Position numbers and translations under genes: made by a program. 64,000 nt of DNA from Methylobacterium sp. CB376 (lineage in GTDB: Bacteria; Pseudomonadota; Alphaproteobacteria; Rhizobiales; Beijerinckiaceae). Below, in pieces: positions 8,383-16,493 of the stretch. The notes beneath the pieces are model-generated. The model was not told the DNA's origin. It searched no databases and saw only the letters and a list, made by a program, of their open reading frames with translations. Positions within the stretch are counted from its first letter, which is position 1. Every line of letters begins with the position of its first letter. The stretch spans positions 7,231,501 through 7,295,500 of the forward strand of contig NZ_CP121648.1 of the NCBI RefSeq assembly GCF_029714205.1. The letters run 5' to 3'.

Positions 8383-9687
8383 ATGATGACACCCGATGCC
8401 GTCGGCGGGAGCGACCTGACCCGCCGCCAATGGAGAATGACGCTGCTCGCGAGCCTGGGCGGCGGACTCGAGTATTACGACTTCATCGTCTACGGCATCT
8501 TCGCCAAGGACATCGCCGCCGCGTTCTTCCCGCAGAGCGACCCGATCGCGGCCCTCTCGCTCTCCCTGGCGGTCTTCGCGGTGGGCTACCTCGCCCGCCC
8601 GCTGGGCGGCATGGTGCTGAGCCATTTCGGCGACCGCTACGGGCGCAAGACCGTCTTCGTGGTCACGGTCTTCACCATGTCGGCCTGCACCCTCGGGATG
8701 GGGCTGGTGCCCGCCTATGCCAGCTGGGGCGTGGCGGCGACGCTCCTCCTCGTCGCCCTGCGCTTCGTGCAGGGTCTGTGCATCGGCGGCGAGCTGCCCG
8801 GCGCCATCACCTTCGTGGTCGAGACCGCCTCGCGCCGGCCCGGCCTCGCCTGCGGCATCGTGTTCTGCCTCGTGAACGGCGGCGTGCTGCTCGCCGCCCT
8901 GGCGAACCTCGCCCTGCAATCCTGGCTGCCCCCCGCCGTGATGGCGGAGTACGGCTGGCGCATCGCCTTCCTGATCGGCGGCCTCTTCGGCCTCGTGAGC
9001 TTCTGGCTGCGGCGCAGCCTGGAGGAGACGCCGGAATTCCTGCGCCTGCAGCACCTCGCGGCGCGCAGCCCGGTCGGCGAGGTGCTGCGGCTGCACCGCC
9101 GCGCCGTCCTCGCCGGGATCGGCATCGTCGCCCTCACGGCGGGCTTCAACGGCATCCTGTTCGCCCACATGCCGGCCTACCTGATCCAGGTGCTGCACTA
9201 CCCGCCCAAGACCGTGGCGCTGGCGATGAACCTCGCCCTCCTCGCCATGTCGGCCTCGCTGCTGCTCGCCTCGTCCTTCGCCGACCGCGTTGCGCCGCGG
9301 CGGCTGATGCAGGGCTCCGCCCTCCTGCTCCTGCTCGGCGTCGTGCCGGCCTACCAGGTGCTGGCGCGGGGCGACGCCAACCTGTTCCTGGTCCTGCCGC
9401 TCCTCACGGTCGCGGTGGCGGGGGCGAACGGCACCTTCGCGTACCTGCTCGCCGGGCTGTTCCCGACCCGGGTGCGGTTCAGCGGCGTCGCGCTCTCGCT
9501 CAATCTGGGCTTCACGCTGCTGAGCGGCCTCGGCCCGCTCGCCGCCAACGCCCTGATCGGCGCGACCGGCTGGACGGCGGCGCCCGGCCTCATCATCGCG
9601 GCGGTCGCCCTGGTCGGGCTCGTGGTGGCGGGCCGCCTCGCCGACCGGCCGGCCACCCTCGGCGCCGCATTGCCGGTCTCCGGCTGA
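8383..9687 (+). CDS. MFS transporter, metabolite:H+ symporter-like
   Basis: 434-aa inner-membrane carrier with about 12 hydrophobic segments. The N-terminal LEYYDFIVYG block and the loop between helices 2 and 3 (GDRYGRKT) are typical of the sugar/metabolite-H+ symporter branch of the major facilitator superfamily. LCIGGELPGA corresponds to the helix 4-5 motif. The substrate is unknown; position right after a sugar-acid dehydratase suggests an organic or aldonic acid, which is inference from context only. The start at 8383 follows a perfect AGGAGGAGG; a second ATG lies immediately after. Confidence 0.88.
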   Translation: MMTPDAVGGSDLTRRQWRMTLLASLGGGLEYYDFIVYGIFAKDIAAAFFPQSDPIAALSLSLAVFAVGYLARPLGGMVLSHFGDRYGRKTVFVVTVFTMSACTLGMGLVPAYASWGVAATLLLVALRFVQGLCIGGELPGAITFVVETASRRPGLACGIVFCLVNGGVLLAALANLALQSWLPPAVMAEYGWRIAFLIGGLFGLVSFWLRRSLEETPEFLRLQHLAARSPVGEVLRLHRRAVLAGIGIVALTAGFNGILFAHMPAYLIQVLHYPPKTVALAMNLALLAMSASLLLASSFADRVAPRRLMQGSALLLLLGVVPAYQVLARGDANLFLVLPLLTVAVAGANGTFAYLLAGLFPTRVRFSGVALSLNLGFTLLSGLGPLAANALIGATGWTAAPGLIIAAVALVGLVVAGRLADRPATLGAALPVSG

Positions 9688-9692
9688 TCGGG

Positions 9693-9715
9693 CACCGGCG
9701 GCTCATCCGCCGGTG
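9693..9715 (+). terminator. Perfect 9-bp hairpin after the MFS gene
   Basis: CACCGGCGG and CCGCCGGTG flank the loop CTCAT, beginning six bases after the stop codon. No U-run follows. Confidence 0.5.
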
Positions 9716-9768
9716 GATCCCGCCCGGACCGCCCTGGAACGGCGGCCCGGGCGGCGTTAAGCGGGAGC

Positions 9769-10686
9769 GTGGTCAACGTCCGGTTGGGTAGAGACGTGAC
9801 GGACGCGCTCGATGACATTGCCGCCGTCCTGGAGCGGACCGGGGAGTACCGGGTGCTGCGGCGCCTGAATCCGCTCGTGCCCGCCCCCGCGCCCCCGGAC
9901 GAGCCGACCTATCTGGGGCTGGTCCTCGACACCGAGACGACCGGGCTCGACCCCGCCTGCGACGAGGTGATCGAACTCGGCATCGTCGCCTTCACGTACG
10001 GGCAGAGCGGGCGGATCTACCGGGTGCGCCACCGCTTCAACCAGCTCCATCAGCCCGGCAAGCCGATCCCCGAGGCGGTGACGCGCCTCACCGGCATCAC
10101 GGACGCGGACGTGGCCGGCAAGCGCATCGACGACGCGGCCGTCGCCGCGCTCGCCGCCAAGGCCCGGGTGGTGATCGCCCACAATGCCCGCTTCGACCGG
10201 CGGATGTGCGAGGTGCGCTGGCCCTTCTTCGCCGAGCTCAACTGGGCCTGCTCCTGCCACCAGATCGACTGGCGCGACGAGGGCCACGAGGCGGCCCGGC
10301 TCGGCGGGCTGCTGGCCGATCACGGCCGATTCCACAACGGCCACCGGGCGATCGACGATTGCGAGGCGCTGCTCTGGCTCCTCGCCCAGCCGCTGCGGCG
10401 CTCCGGGCGCCTCGCCCTCGCGGCGCTGCTGGAGGCGGCCCGCCGCCCGACCGTGCGGCTCTGGGCCTCCGACGCGCCCTTCGCGCTCAAGAACCGGCTG
10501 AAGGACCGAAATTACCGATGGTCGAGCCGGCGCCGCTGCTGGTACATCGACCTCGACGAGGCGCAGATCGAGATCGAGCGCTCGTTCCTGTCGCGGGAGA
10601 TCTACGGCGGCAGCCTGCCCGGCCTGCCCGCGGACCGCTTCACCGCCCGCGACCGCTTCTCCCGCCGGGCCGACCCGGAGGCGTGA
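9769..10686 (+). CDS. DEDDh-type 3'-5' exonuclease domain protein (DnaQ-like)
   Basis: 305-aa protein with an RNase T/DnaQ exonuclease fold. The catalytic set is visible: D54 and E56 in LVLDTETTGL, D143 in AHNARFD, and H192/D196 in HRAID. The last 90 residues form a separate domain (WASDAPFALKNRLKDRNYRW) that resembles a nucleic-acid-binding module common in exonucleases of this clade. It probably degrades or proofreads single-stranded DNA or RNA; it is not the replicative epsilon subunit by context. The start is uncertain: GTG at 9769, or GTG at 9796; neither has a strong ribosome binding site. Confidence 0.87.
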   Translation: MVNVRLGRDVTDALDDIAAVLERTGEYRVLRRLNPLVPAPAPPDEPTYLGLVLDTETTGLDPACDEVIELGIVAFTYGQSGRIYRVRHRFNQLHQPGKPIPEAVTRLTGITDADVAGKRIDDAAVAALAAKARVVIAHNARFDRRMCEVRWPFFAELNWACSCHQIDWRDEGHEAARLGGLLADHGRFHNGHRAIDDCEALLWLLAQPLRRSGRLALAALLEAARRPTVRLWASDAPFALKNRLKDRNYRWSSRRRCWYIDLDEAQIEIERSFLSREIYGGSLPGLPADRFTARDRFSRRADPEA

Positions 10687-10695
10687 CGCCGGCGG

Positions 10696-10722
10696 GGAAC
10701 CCGGCGCTGGGCACCGGGTTCC
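10696..10722 (+). terminator. Hairpin after the exonuclease gene
   Basis: GGAACCCGG pairs perfectly with CCGGGTTCC across a nine-base loop, starting ten bases after the stop codon. No T-tract. Confidence 0.5.
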
Positions 10723-10730
10723 GGATCGTC

Positions 10731-10872
10731 GCGGCGGGCTCATCCGCCATCCGGTAGATGGCTTCGCCATCTCCGATTTCGGCAATGCGGATGTCGGCGT
10801 CGCTCAGGCGCCTGCGCGGAGCCCAAATCCGCCATCCCCAAATCCGCCATCCCGAAGGAACCAAGCGGATTT
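10731..10872 (-). repeat. Dispersed intergenic repeat, copy 1
   Basis: Read on the minus strand, this stretch contains GCGCCTGAGCGACGCCGAC followed by CATCCGCATTGCCGAAATC and a GATGGCGAAGCCATC segment. It aligns closely with 24612-24700 and, over a shorter length, with 39914-39950. No protein-coding frame is conserved, so it is an intergenic repeat, not a gene remnant I can name. Confidence 0.75.
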
Positions 10873-10876
10873 GGTA

Positions 10877-11173
10877 TCAGTAGCCGTAGTAGAACCGCCG
10901 CGGCCCGTAATAGGGGCGACGCCAGTACGGGCGCGGGCCGTAATAGTAGGGACGGGGTCCGTAGAAGGGGCGCGGCCCGTAGAACGGTCGGCAATAGCCG
11001 AAGCGGTTCGGGGCGAAGCCCGGGCCGCAGCCGCCGAGCACCGGGATCGTCACCGGCTCGCCGGCCACCGCGCCGGCCGCGCCGAGCCCGATCGGGGCGG
11101 CCTGCGCCGCACCGAGCAGTCCGAGCCCGCCCGCCACGAGGGCGGCGAGGCCGAGCAGCTTGACGTAGCTCAT
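10877..11173 (-). CDS. Small secreted GCG/CRP-prefix protein with YGPRP repeats
   Basis: 98 aa with a clear signal peptide (cleavage after GLLGAAQA). The mature part contains GGCGPGFAPNRFGYCRP, the two-cysteine prefix known from a family of short alphaproteobacterial secreted proteins in which the prefix is followed by Tyr/Pro/Arg-rich repeats. Here the repeats are FYGPRP, YYGPRP and YYGPRR, ending in FYYGY. The two cysteines may form one disulfide. Function is unknown; an envelope role is likely from the signal peptide. It is monocistronic, between the exonuclease and the MucR-like regulator. Confidence 0.82.
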   Translation of the reverse strand: MSYVKLLGLAALVAGGLGLLGAAQAAPIGLGAAGAVAGEPVTIPVLGGCGPGFAPNRFGYCRPFYGPRPFYGPRPYYYGPRPYWRRPYYGPRRFYYGY

Positions 11174-11301
11174 CGTGTGGACACTCCAGACAGGGCCTGG
11201 ACGGCCGAATGGCCGGCCAGGCTACCCGCCCGGCCTATCCGCGGCGGGCTGAATGCCCGATGAGCGGTGCCGCGGCCCGCCGTTCAAGTGCGGGCCCACC
11301 C

Positions 11302-11817
11302 TCAGCCGCCCTTGCGCGGGCGGCCGCGACGCGGCGCCCCCTCGGATCCGGGTCCCGAGACGGTCGCGTCCGGCGCGGCGCTGCGCGCGGCGCTGCGCGC
11401 GCCGCCGTGGGCCCGCCGGCTCTGGCCGAGGCCGCTCGTCTTGGCGAGTTCGGAGCGCTGGGCGGCGTAGTTCGCCGCCACCATCGGGTAGTCGGGCGGC
11501 AGGCCCCATTTCTGGCGGTACTGGTCGGGGGTGAGCCCGCGCCCCGCCAGGTGACGCTTGAGCGTCTTGTAGGGCTTGCCGTCCTCCAGGCTGATGATGT
11601 GGTCCGGCGTCACCGTCTTCCTGATCGGGATCGGCGGCACCGGCTTCTCCGCCTCCGGCTCCGGCGGCGCCACCAGCTGACCGAGCGAGTGGTGGATGGA
11701 ACTGATCAGCCCGGCGACCTCGGACGCCGGCACCGAGTTGTTGGAGACGTAGGCCGACACGATGTCGGCCGTGAGCCCGATCAGGTCGAGCGGGGAGGCT
11801 GCGTCGTCGGTTGTCAT
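11302..11817 (-). CDS. MucR/Ros family transcriptional regulator lacking the first zinc cysteine
   Basis: 171-aa regulator of the Ros/MucR family, which in Hyphomicrobiales binds AT-rich promoters and often represses its own gene. The N-terminal part (IGLTADIVSAYVSNNSV) is the conserved oligomerisation segment. The finger region reads IISLEDGKPYKTLKRHL: the position of the first zinc cysteine is serine, as in some rhizobial homologues that fold without zinc. The C-terminus carries a 40-residue Ala/Arg/Gly extension ending PRRGRPRKGG, which matches an AT-hook core (GRP flanked by basic residues). ATG at 11815-11817 is chosen; another ATG is at 11829. Confidence 0.9.
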   Translation of the reverse strand: MTTDDAASPLDLIGLTADIVSAYVSNNSVPASEVAGLISSIHHSLGQLVAPPEPEAEKPVPPIPIRKTVTPDHIISLEDGKPYKTLKRHLAGRGLTPDQYRQKWGLPPDYPMVAANYAAQRSELAKTSGLGQSRRAHGGARSAARSAAPDATVSGPGSEGAPRRGRPRKGG

Positions 11818-12121
11818 GGGGCACCACATTGTTGATCTATGAGAGGATGTATATCACTTTGTCCGAAGGTCAACTTAGACCTGATGTAGGGGTTTTCGTG
11901 CGCATTTGATAGTTTTCATCGTCACAAATCTATTGTGCGCGATCGGCTGACAAAGCAGCAGGTATGTGCCGGCCGCGGGGCTGGTCCGAGCCGCCGTCGC
12001 GCGCCCACCTTGACGGGAGCCGCTTGGGGTCTCATTTCGGCCGTCAAGCCCTTGCAAAGACTTGCGGCAAACCCCGCGAAAGGCGTCCGTCCCGGCCGCC
12101 CGACGATCCTCCCGAGCGACC
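11818..12121. promoter_or_regulatory. Divergent promoter region, mucR-like / L,D-transpeptidase
   Basis: About 300 bases, with an AT-rich stretch at 11830-11950 that contrasts with the surrounding GC-rich DNA. AT-rich tracts with T-A steps are the preferred sites of MucR proteins, so autoregulation is plausible. I cannot define a -10/-35 pair with confidence. No gene is seen here. Confidence 0.45.
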
Positions 12122-12937
12122 ATGACCGACCAGACCCGCCGCTCCCTCGTCGCGTGCACCGCCACGGGCCTCGCCTCCGCGCTCCTCAGCGGCGCGCTGC
12201 CGGGGGCGGCGGCGGCTTGGCCGCAGCGCGCGCCGGTTCCCGCCCCGGAGCCGGAGGACGGCTGGCTGTTCGGCCCGCGCCGCCGCCCGGTGGAGCCGGA
12301 GCCGGACCCGTTCTGGGGCTCGCCGCGCCGGGCGCCGGCGCCGGAGGAGCCGGCCCAGGTGGTGGATGACGGCCCGATCGACTACGCCCGCGCCTACGCG
12401 GCGGTGACGACCGAGCCGTTCCCGATCCCGGCCTTCCGCTGGCAGCGGGCCAATCCCGCCTTCCTGCGCCAGGACGTGGCCTATGGCGGGCGCTACGAGC
12501 CCGGCACGGTGGTGATCGACCCGCGGGCGCACCACCTCTACCTCGTGCAGCCGGGCGGGCGGGCGCGCCGCTACGGCGTCGGGGTCGGGCGCCAGGGCTT
12601 CGCGTGGTCGGGCAACGCCACGATCAACTCGAAACAGGCCTGGCCGGACTGGTACCCGCCCAAGGAGATGATCGCCCGCCAGCCGGCCCTGGCCCGGCAG
12701 GTGAGCCAGCTCCAGAGCGGGCTCGGCGTCCCGGGCGGCCCGCACAACCCGCTCGGCGCCCGGGCCATGTACCTGTGGCAGAACAACAAGGACACGCTCT
12801 ACCGCATCCACGGCACCACCGAGCCGGAGAGCATCGGGCGCAGCGTCTCGTCGGGCTGCATCCGGATGATCAACCAGGACGTGATCGACCTCTACGCCCG
12901 CGTCGCCGTGGGGGCGCAGGTCGTCGTGATTGGGTGA
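12122..12937 (+). CDS. L,D-transpeptidase (YkuD domain)
   Basis: 271-aa periplasmic enzyme forming 3-3 peptidoglycan cross-links or attaching proteins to the wall. The N-terminus TRRSLVACTATGLASALLSG has a twin arginine before a hydrophobic stretch, so export by Tat is possible, with processing near AAAAW. A Pro-rich linker follows, then the YkuD domain with H230 in HGTTEPE and the catalytic C246 in SSGCIRM. This fits the HGT...S-x-GC-[IV]-R-M signature. ATG at 12122 is chosen so that the signal peptide is N-terminal. Confidence 0.92.
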   Translation: MTDQTRRSLVACTATGLASALLSGALPGAAAAWPQRAPVPAPEPEDGWLFGPRRRPVEPEPDPFWGSPRRAPAPEEPAQVVDDGPIDYARAYAAVTTEPFPIPAFRWQRANPAFLRQDVAYGGRYEPGTVVIDPRAHHLYLVQPGGRARRYGVGVGRQGFAWSGNATINSKQAWPDWYPPKEMIARQPALARQVSQLQSGLGVPGGPHNPLGARAMYLWQNNKDTLYRIHGTTEPESIGRSVSSGCIRMINQDVIDLYARVAVGAQVVVIG

Positions 12938-13223
12938 GGCTCGCGGGGCCACTGCAATCGGATTAGGCCGTCAGGAGTAGCCTGCCCTCTGTGCCACTTT
13001 GGGTTGCGCTGCCGCTGCGCCACGTCGGGCCGAAAATACGTCGATTCGTCAATGTTGTAGCCGATCATCGGGGGACCCTCGGCGATCTCGGAGGCGGCCT
13101 CGGCCGTGTCCGGCGAGGTTGCAGACTCATGTCCCGTTAACGGAAAGCGAGCCTGATGAATGGGCCACCAGCGCCGGGAGGGGCGGCGTTCGGCCCTCCT
13201 GGCAGGTCCCGACAGGTAAACCG

Positions 13224-14915
13224 ATGCGTGCGTTCAACAACCTCAAACTGCTCGCCAAACTCGCCATACCGGCCGCGCTGCTGATCGCCGTCTCGGCCGG
13301 CTTGGTGCTGCTGGCGCAGGTCAGCCTCGCGACCCTGGCGGAGAACACGCGGCAGATCGTCGACCTGCGCGCCGCGCGCGCCATCCTGGCGCTGCAGGCC
13401 GCGCTGGCGGTGGACGAGGCGACCATCCGCGAGAAGAACATCATCCTGGAGAGCGACGCGGCGCTGATGTCCGCCCTGAACCGGCAGTTCGAGGAGGACC
13501 GGCAGCGCGCGGCAAACCGCATCGACCAGCTCATCGCCCTCGCCGACACGCCCGAGCGCCAGGCCGCCAACCAGGGGGTCAAGGCGCTGATGGAGGCGTA
13601 TTTCGCCACCGCCGACCGCACGATCCGGTACGCCCTGAGGAACGAGGACGCGGAGGCGAAGCGGATCTCGGGCGGCGAGGGGCGCGAGGCGCGCCTCAAA
13701 CTGGTCGAGGCGGCGAACCAGCGCGTCGAGGTCAACCTGCGCGACCTCGACGAGGCCAAGGCGCGGGCGGCCGGGGTCGCGGCCTCCGCGGGCGTGACCC
13801 TCGCGGTCGTGGCGGTCGGCGGATTGCTGGCGGCGATCGGCGTGCTCGCGGCGATCGCGGTCCTGGGCGTCACCCGCCCGCTCGGCGCCATGGCGGCCGC
13901 CATGGGCCGGCTGGCCACGGGCGACCTCGCCGTGATGGTGCGGGGCACCGAGCGCCGCGACGAGATCGGCTCGCTCGCCCGCTCGCTGCAGGTGTTCAAG
14001 GACGACGCCGTCGCGGCGCGGGAGATGGCGCAGGCCCGGGACGCGGAGAACCTGGCCAAGATCCGCCGCGCCGCCCTGCTCGACGACCTGACCCGCGGCT
14101 TCGAGCGCAGCGTCTCGGCCCTCACCCAGGGTCTCTCGGCGGCGGCGACCGAGATGGAGGCGACGGCGGCGGCGATGGCCGGCACCGCCGACGAGACCAC
14201 GCAGCGCAGCGTCACGGTCGCCGGGGCCGCCACCCAGACCTCGGCCAACGTGCAGACGGTGGCGGCGGCGAGCGAGGAGTTGGCGGCCTGCGTGCAGGAG
14301 ATCGTGCATCAGGTCACCCAATCGGCGCAGATCGCGCAGGTCGCGGTGGCCAAGGCGGCGCACACGGACGCGACGGTGCAGCGGCTGAACGCCACCGCCG
14401 AGGGAATCAGCACGATGGTGGCGATGATCTCGGGCATCGCCGCGCAGACGAATCTGCTGGCGCTCAACGCCACGATCGAGGCCGCCCGGGCGGGCGCGGC
14501 GGGGCGCGGCTTCGCGGTGGTGGCGAGCGAGGTGAAGGACCTCGCCGGCCAGACCGCCAAGGCGACCGACGAGATCGGGGGGCGCATCGGCGAGATCCAG
14601 GGCGCGACCCAGGAGGCGGTGCGCGACATCCAGGAGATCGGCCGGGTCATCGCCGAGATGTCGAGCTACGCGGCGAGCGTGGCGGCGGCCATGGAGCAGC
14701 AGGGGGCGGCGACCCAGGAAATCACCCGCAACGTGCAGCAGGCGGCGCAGGGGACCGAGCAGGTGACGGCCACCATCGCGGGTGTCCGCGAGGGGGCCGG
14801 CCAGACCAGCGCCGCCGCCTCGCAGGTGCTGAGCGCGGCCCAGGAGCTGGCCCGCCACTCCGAAGGTCTGGCGCAGGAGGTGGCGGGGTTCCTCGCGCGG
14901 GTGAAGGCGGCCTGA
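13224..14915 (+). CDS. Methyl-accepting chemotaxis protein
   Basis: 563-aa transmembrane chemoreceptor. A first membrane helix (about residues 10-30) precedes a helical periplasmic sensor of about 150 residues. A second membrane helix (about 190-215) leads to a HAMP domain ([20 protein letters not shown]) and a long signalling coiled coil. The hairpin tip, [21 protein letters not shown], is the conserved CheA/CheW-binding site. There is no C-terminal CheR-docking pentapeptide. The sensor resembles a four-helix-bundle type, so the ligand is unknown. No other che genes are near; it is an orphan receptor. Confidence 0.95.
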   Translation: MRAFNNLKLLAKLAIPAALLIAVSAGLVLLAQVSLATLAENTRQIVDLRAARAILALQAALAVDEATIREKNIILESDAALMSALNRQFEEDRQRAANRIDQLIALADTPERQAANQGVKALMEAYFATADRTIRYALRNEDAEAKRISGGEGREARLKLVEAANQRVEVNLRDLDEAKARAAGVAASAGVTLAVVAVGGLLAAIGVLAAIAVLGVTRPLGAMAAAMGRLATGDLAVMVRGTERRDEIGSLARSLQVFKDDAVAAREMAQARDAENLAKIRRAALLDDLTRGFERSVSALTQGLSAAATEMEATAAAMAGTADETTQRSVTVAGAATQTSANVQTVAAASEELAACVQEIVHQVTQSAQIAQVAVAKAAHTDATVQRLNATAEGISTMVAMISGIAAQTNLLALNATIEAARAGAAGRGFAVVASEVKDLAGQTAKATDEIGGRIGEIQGATQEAVRDIQEIGRVIAEMSSYAASVAAAMEQQGAATQEITRNVQQAAQGTEQVTATIAGVREGAGQTSAAASQVLSAAQELARHSEGLAQEVAGFLARVKAA

Positions 14916-15007
14916 GGGCGCGCCCGGGCGGGGCCGGTTGCCGTCCCGCCCCCGCGCGGGGCGCGGCGGCGCCCGGGGCCGCCGGCGCGGCGGACGGCGC
15001 ATCTGGC

Positions 15008-15092
15008 TGGTGCCCGCAGAGGGAATCGAACCCCCACGCCTTGCGGCTGACGATTTTGAGTCGTCCGCGTCTACCAATTCCGCCATGCGGGC
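15008..15092 (-). tRNA. tRNA-Leu (CAA)
   Basis: Read on the minus strand it starts GCCCGCATGGCGGAATTGG and ends TGCGGGCACCA, with a 7-bp acceptor stem and encoded CCA. The anticodon arm GACGA-CTCAAAA-TCGTC places CAA at 34-36. A long variable arm and the GGTTCGATTCC T-loop confirm a class II leucine tRNA. Its 5' end overlaps the end of the upstream glycosyltransferase gene by 22 bases. Confidence 0.97.
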
Positions 15093-16279
15093 ACGCCCCC
15101 GCTGTGCCGCGCCGGCCCGGTGGTGTCAATCCCGCGCTCAGGCCGGGGCGGCACCGGCGCCGAGGCGCCGGCGGGCTTGGCGCGGACCACCATGGCGTTG
15201 CCGCGCCAGACGACGTCGCGGGCGACCCAGGCGGCCAGCCAGACGCCGAGCTGCATCGCGTCTCGGGCGAGGCAGACCGCCGGCCAGCGCCAGGAGCGGT
15301 GCCAGCCGTTGCGGGCCGCCAGGATCCACTCCCCTCCGTACCAGAGCGCGCCGGTCCCGAGGACGGCCAGGAGCCCGGCGAGGCCGCCCCCCGCCGCCGG
15401 GGCCGCGCAGGCCATCGGCACCAGGGCGCCGATCCCGACCTCCGGCGCGAAGAAGAGCGGGAATGTCACCCGGCGCAGCCGCGCCCAGCGCAGCTGGCGC
15501 GCCCAGACCTCCGCCGCCCGGCGCCGCCCCAGCGGCTGCGGGAAGGGGGCGCCCACGAGGTGCACCCGGCGGCCGGCCGCGCGCACGAGCTTCGTCGCCG
15601 CCGCGTCCTCGGCGATCTCGGCGCCGAGCGCCCGGATCCCGCCATGCGCCTCCAGGAACGGCTTGTGCCAGAGCATGCTCTTGCCCTGCGCGAAGCCGAG
15701 CCCGAGGCTCTCGCCGACATATTGCCAGCGCGCCTGCAGGGTGTTGAGGAAGGCGCATTCCACCTCGGCCCAGAAGCCCAGCGGCGCGGCGCCGACCGGG
15801 GTCGAGCAGACGAGGCCGGTCTCGGGCCGCCACGCGGCGACGAGGCGCTGCACGTAATCGGCCGGCATCAGCACGTTCGAATCGGCCAGGATCACCCATT
15901 CGTGCCGGGCGGCCTCCCAGCCGCGCACGCAGTTGTTGAGCTTCGGGTTCTCGCTCACCCGCTCCTCGCCGAGGATCAGCCGGGCCGGGATCGCGGGATG
16001 CGCCGCCATCAGCCGGCGCACCAGCGGCACGATCGGGTCGCCCGCCCGCGCCACGCAGAAGATCAGCTCGTAGCACGGATGCGCGAGCCGGAAGCCCGAG
16101 GCCAGGGTCTCCTCGCTGAAGCGCTCCAGGCCGCAGAGCGGCCGCACGATCGAGACCGGCGCCGCCGCGTCCCGCCCGCCGCGGCGGGCCCGGCCGATCC
16201 GCCACAGGCCGATCGCCAGGCTGATGAGGTTGATCGCCGTCAGCGCGAGGCAGAGGGCGGCGAGCCAGGAGCCGGTCAT
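15071..16279 (-). CDS. GT21-type glycosyltransferase (ceramide glucosyltransferase-like)
   Basis: 402-aa membrane glycosyltransferase. An N-terminal membrane anchor (residues 5-25) precedes a GT-A domain with ILADSN (the D-x-D-like metal site), the acidic AEDAAATK motif and RQLRWARLRR, which is the R/Q-xxRW motif of family 21. Three hydrophobic segments follow near the C-terminus. The family glucosylates ceramide or, in bacteria, hopanoids and other lipids (HpnI-like); the acceptor here is not known. The reading frame runs into the tRNA-Leu gene, and its TAG stop is formed by the tRNA D-arm sequence. Confidence 0.88.
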   Translation of the reverse strand: MTGSWLAALCLALTAINLISLAIGLWRIGRARRGGRDAAAPVSIVRPLCGLERFSEETLASGFRLAHPCYELIFCVARAGDPIVPLVRRLMAAHPAIPARLILGEERVSENPKLNNCVRGWEAARHEWVILADSNVLMPADYVQRLVAAWRPETGLVCSTPVGAAPLGFWAEVECAFLNTLQARWQYVGESLGLGFAQGKSMLWHKPFLEAHGGIRALGAEIAEDAAATKLVRAAGRRVHLVGAPFPQPLGRRRAAEVWARQLRWARLRRVTFPLFFAPEVGIGALVPMACAAPAAGGGLAGLLAVLGTGALWYGGEWILAARNGWHRSWRWPAVCLARDAMQLGVWLAAWVARDVVWRGNAMVVRAKPAGASAPVPPRPERGIDTTGPARHSGGVPAWRNW

Positions 16280-16493
16280 GGATGTCCCGTCGGCACGAAG
16301 GCCGGTCCGCGCGCGGCGGCAGCCGGACGCAGCGCGTTCAAACCGCCGGCGTGTTTCAACCGTGTGACGGCGCGGATCGGTTGCAGGCCGGCCGCGGTCC
16401 GCGGCGCCGGGCCATCCCGCTCAACTGCGGGGATCTGGACGGCGCGCGGCGGGCGGTTAGGCTCGGGCGCGACGCCCTCTGCCGGACCCCGCC

